Assembly (NCBI GenBank): GCA_003963075.1 | Contig: RXJV01000037.1 | Location: 16,545 to 80,544 of the forward strand | DNA: 64,000 nucleotides | Reading direction: 5' to 3' | Source: Burkholderiales bacterium | GTDB taxonomy: Bacteria > Pseudomonadota > Gammaproteobacteria > Burkholderiales > Burkholderiaceae_C | Shown here: positions 38,807 through 47,938 of the stretch, piece after piece | Layout of the letters: each line of letters starts with the position of its first letter | Position numbering within the stretch: the first letter of the stretch is position 1 | Notes under the pieces: generated by a model | Databases searched by the model: none | What the model saw: the letters and a program-made list of their open reading frames with translations, nothing else | What the model was told of the DNA's origin: nothing | Program-made: the position numbers and the translations under genes

Positions 38807-39838
38807 ATGCGCTTCACTGACACCGACGCTGCACTGCAGCGTGCCCTGCTGCTGGCCGAACTTGCGATCGGCCTGAGCGACCCCAACCCCCGCGTCGGCT
38901 GCGTCATCCTCGCGTCCGACGGGCGTCTGCTCGGCGAAGGGCACACCCAGGCGGCCGGCGAGGCCCATGCCGAGGTGATGGCCCTGCGTGATGCCGCCGC
39001 CCGAGGCGAGGACGTGCGGGGCGCCACCGCCGTCGTCACGCTGGAACCCTGCTCCCATCACGGACGCACGCCGCCCTGCTGTGAGGCTCTGGTCCAGGCG
39101 GGCATCGCCCGCGTCGTGGCGGCTGTCGAAGACCCCAACCCGCTGGTCGCCGGCCAGGGCCTCGCCCGGTTGAAGACCGCCGGTCTGACCGTCGAACTTG
39201 CGGGCCCAGCCGTGGCCGACGCAGCGCGCGAGCTCAACATCGGCTTCTTCTCGCGCATGCAGCGCGGGCGGCCCTTCGTGCGGCTGAAGTCGGCGATCTC
39301 GCTGGACGGCCGCACCGCACTGCCGGACGGACGCAGCCAGTGGATCACCGGCGAAGCCGCAAGGGCTGACGGCCATGCCTGGCGCCGACGCGCCGGTGCG
39401 GTGCTGACCGGCATCGGCACCGTGCTCGCCGACGACCCGCGTCTGGACGTTCGCCTGGTGCCCAGCGCCCGCCAGCCCCTGCGGCTGGTGCTCGACCCGC
39501 AGGGCCGCCTACCGTCCGACGCCCGCATCCTGCAGCCGCCCGGCGATGCGCGGGTGATCGGGCCGGGCCGCGCCGACCTGCCCGCCCTGATGACGGAGCT
39601 GGGCAGGCTCGGCATCAATGAACTGCATGTCGAAGCGGGCCCGACGCTGTCCGGCGCCTTCCTCGATGCCGGGCTGGTCGACGAACTGCTGCTTTATCAG
39701 GCGCCGCTGCTGATCGGCGAGGGCCGCCCGCTCGCAAACCTTCAGCCACTGAATGAACTGGGCGACGCCCACCGCTGGCGGGCGGTGGACACCACGTTTG
39801 TCGGCGCAGATCTGCGCCTGCGTCTGCGTCCGACCTAG
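38807..39838 (+). CDS. ribD: Bifunctional pyrimidine deaminase/reductase
   Basis: A 343-residue riboflavin enzyme. The N-terminal deaminase domain binds zinc through His54-Ala-Glu56 and PCSHHGRTPPC (Cys82, Cys91). The C-terminal NADPH-dependent reductase domain includes RPFVRLKSAISLDGRTA and VEAGPTLSGAFL. It performs steps two and three after GTP opening. First of ribD-ribBA-ribH; no FMN riboswitch is visible in the 24-base gap before it. Confidence 0.96.
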   Translation: MRFTDTDAALQRALLLAELAIGLSDPNPRVGCVILASDGRLLGEGHTQAAGEAHAEVMALRDAAARGEDVRGATAVVTLEPCSHHGRTPPCCEALVQAGIARVVAAVEDPNPLVAGQGLARLKTAGLTVELAGPAVADAARELNIGFFSRMQRGRPFVRLKSAISLDGRTALPDGRSQWITGEAARADGHAWRRRAGAVLTGIGTVLADDPRLDVRLVPSARQPLRLVLDPQGRLPSDARILQPPGDARVIGPGRADLPALMTELGRLGINELHVEAGPTLSGAFLDAGLVDELLLYQAPLLIGEGRPLANLQPLNELGDAHRWRAVDTTFVGADLRLRLRPT

Positions 39839-39862
39839 GGTCGCCACCTACAATCCGGCGCT

Positions 39863-40960
39863 ATGCCCATCTCCCCCATTCCCGAGCTGGTCGCCGAGCT
39901 GGCGGCCGGCCGCATGGTCATCCTGGTTGACGAGGAAGACCGTGAAAACGAAGGTGATCTCGTGCTGGCGGCCGATCTGGTCACGCCCGAGGCCATCAAC
40001 TTCATGGCCAGGTACGGCCGCGGCCTGATCTGCCTGACATTGCCGCGCGAGCATTGCGAACGCCTGCAATTGCCGCCCATGACCGGGCGCAACGGCACCC
40101 AGCACGGTACCGCCTTCACCGTGTCCATCGAGGCTGCCACGGGTGTCACCACAGGCATCTCGGCCGCCGACCGCGCACGCACCGTGCAGGCGGCCGTGGC
40201 GCCGGGCGCCAAGGCCAGCGACCTCGTCCAGCCCGGCCACATCTTCCCCTTGCAGGCCCAGGATGGCGGCGTGCTGATGCGCGCCGGGCACACCGAGGCC
40301 GGCTGCGACCTCGCCCGCATGGCCGGCCTGTCTGCCACGTCGGTGATCTGCGAGATCATGAAGGACGACGGGACGATGGCGCGCCTGCCGGACCTGGAGC
40401 TGTTTGCCGCCGAGCACGGGCTCAAGATCGGCACGATCGCCGACCTGATCGAATACCGCAGCCGCCATGAGAGCCTGATCACGCGCGCGGGCCGGCGCCG
40501 CCTGAACACCGCCCAGGGCGAATTCGACTGCCAGGTGTTCACCGACCGCACCGGCGCCACCCACCTCGCGCTCAGCCATGGCGCCTGGGCTGCCGATGAC
40601 GAGGTGCTGGTGCGGGTGCACGAGCCGCTATCGCTGATGGACCTGCTCGAAGCCGGCCCCTGCGGCCACTCCTGGCCATTGCCCGCCGCCCTGGCCGCGC
40701 TGAAGGCCAGCTCGGCCGGCGTGGCCGTGCTGCTCAACTGTGGCGACCATGCCGCCGGCCTGCTCGCCCGCGCGCAGTCCGACCGCCCGGTACAGCCCTC
40801 CAGGGGCGCGATGGACCTGCGCACCTATGGCGTCGGCGCCCAGATACTGAAAGACCTGGGCGTGCACCGGATGAAGCTGCTCGGCAGCCCGCGACGCATG
40901 CCCAGCATGACCGGCTTTGGCCTCGAAGTGACCGGCTTCGTCGCTCCACCTTCCTGCTGA
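39863..40960 (+). CDS. ribBA: DHBP synthase with degenerate GTP cyclohydrolase II-like domain
   Basis: A 365-residue fusion. The N-terminal 3,4-dihydroxy-2-butanone-4-phosphate synthase domain (about 1-205) is complete: [49 protein letters not shown]. The C-terminal part aligns with RibA, but the catalytic zinc-cysteine region (normally GECLTGDVFGSLRCDCG) is missing, while the ending [16 protein letters not shown] is kept. So RibB activity is expected and RibA activity is probably lost; a separate ribA should exist elsewhere, a known arrangement in proteobacteria. Confidence 0.93.
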   Translation: MPISPIPELVAELAAGRMVILVDEEDRENEGDLVLAADLVTPEAINFMARYGRGLICLTLPREHCERLQLPPMTGRNGTQHGTAFTVSIEAATGVTTGISAADRARTVQAAVAPGAKASDLVQPGHIFPLQAQDGGVLMRAGHTEAGCDLARMAGLSATSVICEIMKDDGTMARLPDLELFAAEHGLKIGTIADLIEYRSRHESLITRAGRRRLNTAQGEFDCQVFTDRTGATHLALSHGAWAADDEVLVRVHEPLSLMDLLEAGPCGHSWPLPAALAALKASSAGVAVLLNCGDHAAGLLARAQSDRPVQPSRGAMDLRTYGVGAQILKDLGVHRMKLLGSPRRMPSMTGFGLEVTGFVAPPSC

Positions 40961-40975
40961 TCCGGAGAGACCGCG

Positions 40976-41449
40976 ATGCAAGACTCCGACCAAGGCCTGC
41001 CGAGCTTCGAAGGCGCCCTCGATGGCAGCGAGCTGACGATCGCCATCGTGCAGGCCCGCTTCAACGATTCCATCACCTCGGCGCTGGCCAGTGCCTGCCT
41101 GGCCGAACTGTCGCGCTTGGGCGTGCCCGCCGAGGCGATACGCCATGTCACGGTGCCGGGCGCGCTGGAAGTGCCGCTGGCGCTGCAGGCCCTGGCCGAC
41201 AGCGACAACTACGACGCGCTGATCGCCCTCGGCTGCATCATCCGCGGCGAGACCTATCACTTCGAGCTGGTCGCCAACGAGAGCGGTTCGGCCGTCACCC
41301 GCATCGGGCTGGACCACGGCATACCGATTGCCAACGCCATCCTGACCGTCGAGAACGAGGCCCAGGCCTGGGCCCGCACCGAACCCAAGGGCCGCGACGC
41401 CGCACGCGTCGCCGTCGAGATGGCCAATCTGCTGAGAGAGATCGATTGA
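40976..41449 (+). CDS. ribH: 6,7-dimethyl-8-ribityllumazine synthase
   Basis: A 157-residue lumazine synthase subunit. Family motifs: [30 protein letters not shown] and [18 protein letters not shown] with its catalytic His. It condenses the products of RibD and RibB. Its stop TGA overlaps the TTG start of nusB, coupling the two. Confidence 0.96.
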   Translation: MQDSDQGLPSFEGALDGSELTIAIVQARFNDSITSALASACLAELSRLGVPAEAIRHVTVPGALEVPLALQALADSDNYDALIALGCIIRGETYHFELVANESGSAVTRIGLDHGIPIANAILTVENEAQAWARTEPKGRDAARVAVEMANLLREID

Positions 41450-41958
41450 ACGCCCCCAAGACCGCAGCCAAGACGGCGACCAAGACCGCCGGCAAACCGG
41501 CCGTCAAACCCTCAGCCAAGCGCGCCAGTGCCAAATCGGCGCGGCGTCGCTCCCGTGAGGCCGCATTGCAGGGCCTCTACCAGTGGCTGCTGACCGGTGA
41601 GGACATCGGTGCCATCGTGGCGCTGGGCCGCGAGCAGGAGGGCTATGCCAAGCTCGACGTGAAGCACTACGACGCCCTGCTCGGCGGCTGTGTGCAGGAG
41701 GCCGCCGACCTCGACGCCATCCTGGCGCGCCATGTCGACCGCAAGACCACCGAACTCTCGCCGATCGAACACGCCATCCTGATGATCGGCGCCTACGAGC
41801 TCAAGCACTGCTTCGACATCCCGTACCGGGTCGCGATCAACGAGGCCGTCGAGCTGGCCAAGGCCTTCGGTGGCACCGACGGCCACAAATACGTCAATGG
41901 CGTGCTGGACCGGGCCGCCGGCGACCTGCGCGCCGCCGAGGTGGCCGCCAAGCGTTGA
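41446..41958 (+). CDS. nusB: Transcription antitermination factor NusB
   Basis: A 170-residue NusB starting with TTG, overlapping ribH. The core (from about residue 28: [19 protein letters not shown] ... [15 protein letters not shown] ... [28 protein letters not shown]) is complete and binds boxA RNA with NusE in rRNA antitermination. The first 28 residues are an unusual Lys/Ala/Thr/Pro-rich tail resembling the histone H1-like tails found in some beta-proteobacterial proteins. Confidence 0.95.
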   Translation: MNAPKTAAKTATKTAGKPAVKPSAKRASAKSARRRSREAALQGLYQWLLTGEDIGAIVALGREQEGYAKLDVKHYDALLGGCVQEAADLDAILARHVDRKTTELSPIEHAILMIGAYELKHCFDIPYRVAINEAVELAKAFGGTDGHKYVNGVLDRAAGDLRAAEVAAKR

Positions 41959-41965
41959 TCAGGCC

Positions 41966-43144
41966 GTGAAGCTCGCCGCCCGGCTTGACCGCATCGAGCC
42001 CTTCTACGTGATGGAGCTGGCCAAGGCCGCGGCACAGACCGCGGCCGGCCCGCTGTGCGACCCCGCCCAGGGTGGGCGCCGGATGATCCGGCTCAACATC
42101 GGCGAGCCGGACTTCGGCGCGGCCCCCGCCGTGCGGGAGGCGGTCGCGCGTGTGGCCCAAGGCCCCACGCCCTACACCGACGCGCTCGGCCTGCCGGCGC
42201 TGCGCGAGGCGATTGCCGCCTGGTACGGTCAGCGCTTCGGGCTCGACATCGCCCCGCAGCGCATCGCCATCACGGCCGGCGCCTCGGCGGCGCTGCAGCT
42301 CGCCTGCCTCGCGCTCTTCGAGCGGGGTGACGAGGTGCTCATGCCCGACCCGTGCTACCCCTGCAACCGCCATTTCGTGACGGCGGCGGACGCGACCCCG
42401 CGCCTGCTGCCCACCGATGCCGCGGCGCGCTTCCAGCTGAGCGCCGCCCAGGTGCGCAAGGCCTGGACGCCGGCGACACGCGGCGTGCTGCTCGCATCGC
42501 CCAGCAACCCGACCGGCACCTCCATCGCGCCGGAGGTGCTGGCCGACATCGCGGGCAGCGTGCGCGCCCGTGGGGGCGTCACCGTCGTTGACGAGATCTA
42601 CCTGCCGCTCAGCTACGACGCTCACTTCGGTGGCACCGCGCTGGCCCTGGGCGACGACATCATTTCGGTCAACAGCTTCTCCAAATACTTCGGCATGACC
42701 GGCTGGCGCCTGGGCTGGCTGGTGCTACCTCCGGCGCTGCTGCCCGGCATCGAGCGGCTGGCCCAGAACCTCTACATCTGCCCGTCCACGCTGTCCCAGC
42801 GCGCGGCGCTGGCTTGCTTCGAGCCCGAGTCCCTCCACGAGTTCGAGCGCCGTCGCGCCGAGCTGAAGGCGCGTCGCGACTACATCGTGCCGGCCTTGAA
42901 CGCGCTGGGGCTGTCGGTGCCGGTCACGCCCGATGGCGCCTTCTATGCGTGGATGGATGTCAGCCGCCACCATGCCGACAGCTGGGTCTTCGCGCACCAG
43001 TTGCTGGAGAGCGCCCAGGTCGCGCTGACCCCGGGCCGCGACTTCGGCCTGGCCGACCCGCAGCGCTGGATGCGGCTGTCCTTCGCATCGTCGATGGAAG
43101 ACCTGCACGAAGCCGTTGCGCGGCTGCGCGGGGTGCTGGCATGA
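41966..43144 (+). CDS. Class I/II PLP-dependent aminotransferase
   Basis: A 392-residue fold-type I aminotransferase. The GTG at 41966 is the first start after the nusB stop. Motifs: AITAGASAAL, SPSNPTGT, VVDEIYLPL and the PLP lysine Lys240 in SVNSFSKYFGMTGWRLGW. This resembles aspartate/aromatic-type aminotransferases of the AspC-like 'ATI' group found beside nusB and ybgC in related genomes; the amino-acid substrate is not determined. Its stop overlaps the ybgC start. Confidence 0.9.
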   Translation: MKLAARLDRIEPFYVMELAKAAAQTAAGPLCDPAQGGRRMIRLNIGEPDFGAAPAVREAVARVAQGPTPYTDALGLPALREAIAAWYGQRFGLDIAPQRIAITAGASAALQLACLALFERGDEVLMPDPCYPCNRHFVTAADATPRLLPTDAAARFQLSAAQVRKAWTPATRGVLLASPSNPTGTSIAPEVLADIAGSVRARGGVTVVDEIYLPLSYDAHFGGTALALGDDIISVNSFSKYFGMTGWRLGWLVLPPALLPGIERLAQNLYICPSTLSQRAALACFEPESLHEFERRRAELKARRDYIVPALNALGLSVPVTPDGAFYAWMDVSRHHADSWVFAHQLLESAQVALTPGRDFGLADPQRWMRLSFASSMEDLHEAVARLRGVLA

Positions 43145-43539
43145 CGCGCTTTGACTTCCCGATCCGCGTCTACTGGGAAGACACCGACGCCGGCGGCATC
43201 GTCTTCTACGCCAACTATCTGAAGTTCTTCGAGCGCGCCCGCACCGAGTGGCTGCGCGCCGCCGGTGTCGAGCAGCAGCGGCTGCGCGAACAGACGGGCG
43301 TGATCTTCGTGGTCGCCGACACCCGCCTGCGCTATCTGGCGCCCGCGAAGCTGGACGACCTGCTCACCATCACCGTCGAGCCCGAGCCCGCCGGCCGCGC
43401 CAGCCTGGTCGTGCACCAGCGTGCGCTGCGCGGCGACACGCTGTTGTGCGAAGGCGAGATCCGCATCGGCTGCGTGCGCGCCCACGACCTCAAACCCCAA
43501 CGCCTTCCAGACGCTGTCGCTGCAGCGATGTCCGCATGA
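43141..43539 (+). CDS. ybgC: Acyl-CoA thioesterase YbgC (tol-pal associated)
   Basis: A 132-residue hotdog-fold thioesterase. The active-site motif YWEDTDAGGIVFYANYLKFF (Asp16) matches YbgC. It overlaps the aminotransferase (ATGA) and is followed by tolQ with a four-base overlap, the classical position of ybgC in tol-pal operons. It hydrolyses short acyl-CoA thioesters and is thought to link phospholipid metabolism with the Tol complex. Confidence 0.95.
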   Translation: MTRFDFPIRVYWEDTDAGGIVFYANYLKFFERARTEWLRAAGVEQQRLREQTGVIFVVADTRLRYLAPAKLDDLLTITVEPEPAGRASLVVHQRALRGDTLLCEGEIRIGCVRAHDLKPQRLPDAVAAAMSA

Positions 43540-44213
43540 ACCAAGACCTCTCCATCATCTCCCTGATCCTGCATGCCAGCTTCGCGGTGCAGCTCGTCAT
43601 CGCCGGCCTGCTGCTGGTGTCGCTCGCGAGCTGGAGCGTCATCTTCGGCAAGCTGATCGGCCTGGGCCAGATCAAGCGCCGCAACGATGCCTTCGAGGCC
43701 GAGTTCTGGAGCGGCAAAAACCTCAACGACCTCTACCAGTCGGTGGGCAACCGCACCGACGGCGCGCCGCTGGAGCGCATCTTTGCGTCCGGCATGCGCG
43801 AGTTCCTGAAGCTGCGCGAGCGCCGCGTGGCCGACTCCAGCGCGCTGCTGGACGCCGCCCGCCGCGCGATGCGCGCCAGCTTCCAGCGCGAGCTGGATGC
43901 GATGGAAAGCAACCTGTCCTTCCTCGCGTCCGTCGGTTCCGTCTCGCCCTACGTCGGCCTGTTCGGCACGATCTGGGGGATCATGCACGCCTTCGTCGGC
44001 CTGTCCAACCTGACCCAGGTCACGCTCGCCACCGTCGCGCCGGGCATCGCCGAGGCCCTGGTGGCGACGGCCATCGGCCTGTTCGCGGCGATCCCGGCCG
44101 TGCTGGCCTACAACCGCTTCGCGCGCCAGATCGACCGCAGCGCGATCACGCTGGAGACCTTCATCGAGGAGTTCTCCAACATCCTGCAGCGCAACGCCAC
44201 CCAGGTGCACTGA
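43536..44213 (+). CDS. tolQ: Tol-Pal system proton channel subunit TolQ
   Basis: A 225-residue inner-membrane protein with three membrane segments (about 15-35, 130-150, 165-190), the ExbB/TolQ layout. SPYVGLFGTIWGIMHAFVGL and the APGIAEALVATAIGLFAAIPAVLAYN helix are diagnostic. With TolR it forms the motor energising TolA during cell constriction. tolR starts two bases after its stop. Confidence 0.96.
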   Translation: MNQDLSIISLILHASFAVQLVIAGLLLVSLASWSVIFGKLIGLGQIKRRNDAFEAEFWSGKNLNDLYQSVGNRTDGAPLERIFASGMREFLKLRERRVADSSALLDAARRAMRASFQRELDAMESNLSFLASVGSVSPYVGLFGTIWGIMHAFVGLSNLTQVTLATVAPGIAEALVATAIGLFAAIPAVLAYNRFARQIDRSAITLETFIEEFSNILQRNATQVH

Positions 44214-44214
44214 C

Positions 44215-44652
44215 ATGGCCGCGACCATCAGCCGAGGCAGCGGCCGCCGTCGCCGCACGATGAACGAGATCAACATGGTGCCATTCATCGACGTGATGCT
44301 GGTGCTGCTCATCATCTTCATGGTCAGCGCGCCGCTGATCACCACCGGCCTCGTCGACCTGCCCAGCGTCGGCAAAAGCCGCCAGCAGCCCGAGCATGTC
44401 ATCCAGGTCATCGTCGGCACCGACGAGAAGCTCAAGATCAAGGTCGACCAGCTGGAGCCTGAATCCATCCCGATGAACCGCCTCGCCGAGCGCGTCAAGA
44501 AGGCCCAGGGCCAGGACGCGACGAGCCCGGTCGTCATCTCCGCCGACAAGGCCGTCAAATACGAGGCCGTCGTGCAAGTCATGGACACGCTGCAGCGCGC
44601 CGGCATCCAGCGCGTCGGCCTGGCCGTGAAGAGCGGCGCGTCGTCCAGCTGA
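44215..44652 (+). CDS. tolR: Tol-Pal system protein TolR
   Basis: A 145-residue ExbD/TolR protein. Its single membrane helix (about 19-42, NMVPFIDVMLVLLIIFMV) carries the key Asp in PFIDV that carries protons together with TolQ. The periplasmic domain follows. Its stop overlaps the tolA start by one base (TGATG). Confidence 0.96.
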   Translation: MAATISRGSGRRRRTMNEINMVPFIDVMLVLLIIFMVSAPLITTGLVDLPSVGKSRQQPEHVIQVIVGTDEKLKIKVDQLEPESIPMNRLAERVKKAQGQDATSPVVISADKAVKYEAVVQVMDTLQRAGIQRVGLAVKSGASSS

Positions 44653-45506
44653 TGGCCGCCGCCACATTGCGCCCGCCCGAGGCGGCCGGCATCGGCCGCG
44701 GCGTGCTGCTGGCGTTGCTGGCGCATGGCCTGCTGGTCCTGGCCTTGAGCTACAGCCTGAACTGGCGCAGCGACGCCACGCCCGCCTTCGAGGCCGAGCT
44801 GTGGTCGTCCGTGCCGCAGGTGGCTGCGCCCAAGGAGCAACTACCGCCCGAGCCCGAACCCGAGGCGCCCAAGCCCGATACGAAAGCCCAGCAGCGTGCT
44901 GCCGAAGAAGCGGCCCAGCAGCAGCGCGACGCGGAAATCGCCATCGCCAAGGCGAGGAAGCTCAAGGAAGACAAGGCTCGCGAGGAAGCCGCCCAGCTGG
45001 AGCGCGAAAAGGCGGCCAAGGACAAGCTCGCCAAGGAAAAAGCGGCCAAGGAAGAGCAGGACCGCAAAAAGGAAAAAGCGGAGAAGGCCGCGAAGGACAC
45101 CAAGGAAGCGAAAGAGGCCAAGGACGCCGACGCGCGCCGAGAAGCGATTCGGCAGGAGCAGCTGCGCCGCATCCAGGGCCTGGCCGGGGCGACCGGTGCT
45201 CAGGGCTCCACCGGCAGCGCGCTGCAGAGCGCCGCGCCGTCAGCCGGCTACGCGGGCCGCGTCAAGGCGCGCATCCGGCCACTGATCATCTATGCCGATG
45301 ACGGCGCCGCCAACCCGACCGCCGAGGTCCAGGTGGCGTTGGCGCCCGACGGTCGCATCCTCGGCACCAAGGTGCTCAAGGCCAGCAGCGATGCCGACTG
45401 GGATCGCGCCGTGCTGCGGGCCATCGAGAAGGCCGAAAGCCTGCCGCGTGACGTCGACGGGCGGGTGCCGCCGCTGATGATCCTGAGCTTCAGGCCGCGG
45501 GAATGA
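44652..45506 (+). CDS. tolA: TolA
   Basis: A 284-residue protein with an N-terminal membrane helix (about 17-37), a long charged helix (about 75-180) with Lys/Ala/Glu repeats such as KAAKDKLAKEKAAKEEQDRK, and a C-terminal TonB-like domain (about 200-284: YAGRVKARIRPLIIYADDGAANPTAEVQVAL). It reaches from inner to outer membrane towards Pal/TolB. TolB and Pal do not follow; instead a leftward DoxX gene overlaps its 3' end by 17 bases, so the operon is cut short here. Confidence 0.95.
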   Translation: MAAATLRPPEAAGIGRGVLLALLAHGLLVLALSYSLNWRSDATPAFEAELWSSVPQVAAPKEQLPPEPEPEAPKPDTKAQQRAAEEAAQQQRDAEIAIAKARKLKEDKAREEAAQLEREKAAKDKLAKEKAAKEEQDRKKEKAEKAAKDTKEAKEAKDADARREAIRQEQLRRIQGLAGATGAQGSTGSALQSAAPSAGYAGRVKARIRPLIIYADDGAANPTAEVQVALAPDGRILGTKVLKASSDADWDRAVLRAIEKAESLPRDVDGRVPPLMILSFRPRE

Positions 45507-45984
45507 AGCGGCCGATGAAGCGGTCGACCGACCAGCGGCCCGCGCCGAACAGCGCAATGCCCAGTGCCAGCACGCCCCACAGGATGTGCTGCAGCTCGCC
45601 GGCCGGCGACAGGTCTTCCATCGGCAGCGACAGCGCCGCCATCAGGTTGACCGCGAACAGCCCCACGCCGGCGAAGCGCCCGGCCAGGCCCAGCACCAGC
45701 AGGACCGGGATCAAGAGCTCGCCGCCCGTGCCCAGGTAGGCGGCCAGCGTCGGCGGCAGCAGCGGCACCTGGTAGTAGTCATGGAACAGGGCCAGGGTCG
45801 CCGACCAGTCACGCAGCTTGATCAGGCCCGAGTTGAAGAAGATCTGCGCCACGTAGAGCCGCGCCGCCAGCAGGGCCAGCGACTGCAACTGGCTGTTCAA
45901 TGCGCCGAGCGGGGCCGGCATCCGCGTGGGCGTCAGGCCCGGGTCGGTGAAGGCGCGCAGCGCCGCGGAAATCAAGGTTTTCAT
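45490..45984 (-). CDS. DoxX-family membrane protein of bufferin operon
   Basis: A 164-residue DoxX protein with four membrane segments (LLAARLYVAQIFFNSGLIKL, the [20 protein letters not shown] region and two others). DoxX proteins commonly close DUF2282-DUF692-DUF2063 operons, as here, and may assist redox chemistry or export of the modified peptide. Its start overlaps the DUF2063 stop by four bases. Its 3' end overlaps tolA on the other strand. Confidence 0.9.
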   Translation of the reverse strand: MKTLISAALRAFTDPGLTPTRMPAPLGALNSQLQSLALLAARLYVAQIFFNSGLIKLRDWSATLALFHDYYQVPLLPPTLAAYLGTGGELLIPVLLVLGLAGRFAGVGLFAVNLMAALSLPMEDLSPAGELQHILWGVLALGIALFGAGRWSVDRFIGRFIPAA

Positions 45985-46691
45985 CGGGTTGTGATCCTGT
46001 GCGAGGTGGGCTGCAGGGCCGTGGTACGGACCCCTTGCAGCCAGGCGTTCTGAAGCGCTGCCTGAAGCCAGGCGCCGAAATCAAAGTCGGCTGCGGCGCT
46101 CAAACCTTTCACCTGCGCAGCGCCGATGGCGTCTGCAAGATTCACGTCGTCGAGCACGGCCCGCATGAACGCGGCCTCAGCCGCCGTCAACGCCTGCCAG
46201 CGGCCACGCCAGCCTTGGCGCCACACCAGCACCGGCCCGTTCGATTGCGCCAGCAGGGCCACGCCGGGGCGCAGTTGAAGCCAGAGCGACTCGGCCGGGC
46301 AGTCGCCAAGCCTTGCCAGGGAGTCGGCATCCAGCTCGGCATCGGCGGCACGCTCGGCGCGGTGCAGGGCCCAGTCCAGCCGGGCCAGGTCGGGCAGACC
46401 CGAGTCCTCACCGGCACGCTCCACGAGGAAGGCTTCGAGCGCCCCACCCCACTGTGCGAGGTCTCCGCGTTCGGGCGGATGGGCACGCCAAAAGCTCCAG
46501 GCCAGCGCCGCGAACTCGTCCGCACCCAAGGCCTCATGAAGCCGCCCGAAGGGCACTGCCAGGGCCTGGGCCGACAAGGCCTGCAGGTTGCCACGGTAGG
46601 CTGCCAGGCCGCGCGCACCGCCGGTCAGGCCCGGCGGCATGTCGGCGCGGCCCAGCAGCGCGTCCACCAGGGCCTGCTGCGCGGCCTTCAT
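45981..46691 (-). CDS. bufC: DUF2063 partner protein of bufferin biosynthesis (BufC-like)
   Basis: A 236-residue protein. The N-terminal helical DUF2063 domain is recognised by [26 protein letters not shown] and the [27 protein letters not shown] stretch. Members bind the DUF692 oxygenase and present the precursor peptide to it. The start at 46691 overlaps the DUF692 stop (ATGA). Predicted cytosolic. Confidence 0.88.
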   Translation of the reverse strand: MKAAQQALVDALLGRADMPPGLTGGARGLAAYRGNLQALSAQALAVPFGRLHEALGADEFAALAWSFWRAHPPERGDLAQWGGALEAFLVERAGEDSGLPDLARLDWALHRAERAADAELDADSLARLGDCPAESLWLQLRPGVALLAQSNGPVLVWRQGWRGRWQALTAAEAAFMRAVLDDVNLADAIGAAQVKGLSAAADFDFGAWLQAALQNAWLQGVRTTALQPTSHRITTR

Positions 46692-47545
46692 GCCAGCAGC
46701 GACCTTGCCCGGCCGGCCTCGGCCAGCAGCACATCGAGGTCGGGCACGGCCGTGTCCCACTCGATCAAAGTCGGCACCGGGCCCAGGCGGCCGATGGCGT
46801 GGGCATAGACCTGCCAGACCTCGTCACGGACGCGGCTGCCATGGTCGTCGATGACAAGGCCGTCGGGGCGCTCGCAATGCCCGGCGAGATGGATCTCGCC
46901 GACGCTGCCGGGCCGGATCGCATCGACCCAGCGCATCGCCTGCTGCGCCGCGGCGACCGGCCCGAGTCCGGCATTGCGGGCGTTGACGAAGAGGTTGTTG
47001 ACATCCAGCAGCAGGCCGCAGCCGCTGCGTTGCGTCAGGGCATTGAAGAACTCGGGCTCGGCCAGCGTGTCGCCGGACCAGCCGACATAGGCGCTGATGT
47101 TCTCGACCAGCATGCGCCGGCCCAGCGCCTGCTGCACCTGATCGACATGCCGCACGAGCAGATCGAGCGACTCGTCCGTGAAGGGGATGGGCAGCAGGTC
47201 CGCGGCGTGCAGGCCCGAGCCGACGCGGGCGAAGCAGGCATGGTCGGACACCCAGCGAGGCTGCACCCGGTCCGCCAGCCGGACCAGGCGCTGCAGATGC
47301 CAGTCATCCAGGCCGGTGGCCGAGCCCAGGCCCAGGCCGACGCCGTGCAGGCTGACCGGATAGGCCGCGCGGCCGGCATCCAGCACGGCCAGCGTGGCGC
47401 CGCCATCGGCGAAGAAGTTTTCGGAATGGACCTCGATGAAGTCGAGGTCGGGGCGCTGATCGAGCAGCGCCTCGTAATGCGGCTGGCGCCAGCCGATGCC
47501 CACCGGGGGGCGGGCTGGCGCGGCCGAAGGGGGTGAAGCCGGCAA
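46688..47545 (-). CDS. bufB: DUF692 multinuclear iron oxygenase (MNIO, BufB-like)
   Basis: A 285-residue TIM-barrel oxygenase. Candidate metal ligands are all present: His67 (SLHGVG), His102 (SDHACF), Glu148 (VENISAY), Asp181 (LLLDVNN), His219 and His223 (HLAGHCE), His235 (DDHGSR) and Glu262 (IEWD). MNIO enzymes modify cysteines of RiPP precursors, and in bufferins they make thiooxazole-type groups that bind copper. The start is a TTG three bases after the precursor gene stop, with AAGAAG as the SD. Confidence 0.93.
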   Translation of the reverse strand: MPASPPSAAPARPPVGIGWRQPHYEALLDQRPDLDFIEVHSENFFADGGATLAVLDAGRAAYPVSLHGVGLGLGSATGLDDWHLQRLVRLADRVQPRWVSDHACFARVGSGLHAADLLPIPFTDESLDLLVRHVDQVQQALGRRMLVENISAYVGWSGDTLAEPEFFNALTQRSGCGLLLDVNNLFVNARNAGLGPVAAAQQAMRWVDAIRPGSVGEIHLAGHCERPDGLVIDDHGSRVRDEVWQVYAHAIGRLGPVPTLIEWDTAVPDLDVLLAEAGRARSLLA

Positions 47546-47548
47546 GGC

Positions 47549-47824
47549 TTACTTCTTGATCTTGGCCTTGGCCTCGTCGGCGGTCATGCCGCCGGAGCTC
47601 TTGCAGCTGCCCTTGGCGACGTACTTCCATTCGTCGACGCCGTTGTCGACCTTGCTCAGGCCCGCGCAGGCATGGCTGCCGCTCAGGTTGGCGCAGTCGT
47701 TCTGGCCAGCCTTGGCAATGCCGAAGCATTTCTCCTTGGCCTTGTCTTGGGCTTGTGCCTGGGCCACGACGCCCAGGGACAGGGCAGCGGCGAGGGCAGA
47801 GGACACGAGGGCTTGGGTCTTCAT
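47549..47824 (-). CDS. bufA1: Bufferin-type RiPP precursor (DUF2282)
   Basis: A 91-residue precursor with a Sec signal peptide (about 1-26, cleavage near AQAQA-QD) and a DUF2282 core holding four cysteines (Cys33, Cys44, Cys53, Cys74) in KCFGIAKAGQNDCANLSGSH, ACAGLSKVD and KGSC. This is the bufferin 1 pattern. Such peptides are modified in the cytosol by the DUF692/DUF2063 pair, then exported, and help protect against copper. First gene of the bufA-bufB-bufC-doxX operon, divergent from an ECF sigma gene. Confidence 0.92.
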   Translation of the reverse strand: MKTQALVSSALAAALSLGVVAQAQAQDKAKEKCFGIAKAGQNDCANLSGSHACAGLSKVDNGVDEWKYVAKGSCKSSGGMTADEAKAKIKK

Positions 47825-47892
47825 GGACAGGTTCTCCAAATTGCGTTGCGCGGGCAACGGTGTTGATGATGGGCGGACGAAGCTGAAGTCGC

Positions 47893-47911
47893 AAGGACCT
47901 GACCTGTCCTT
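47893..47911. promoter_or_regulatory. Interrupted palindrome between bufA1 and sigma factor gene
   Basis: AAGGAC-CTGACCT-GTCCTT, perfect 6-base arms with a 7-base spacer, in the 114-base divergent region. On the leftward strand it overlaps GTAAGG (complement of 47908-47913) followed 16 bases later by CGAC (complement of 47888-47891), a spacing that resembles ECF promoters. It may be the bufA1 promoter/operator. Confidence 0.45.
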
Positions 47912-47938
47912 ACACTGCCTCGGCATTCACCATACGCC

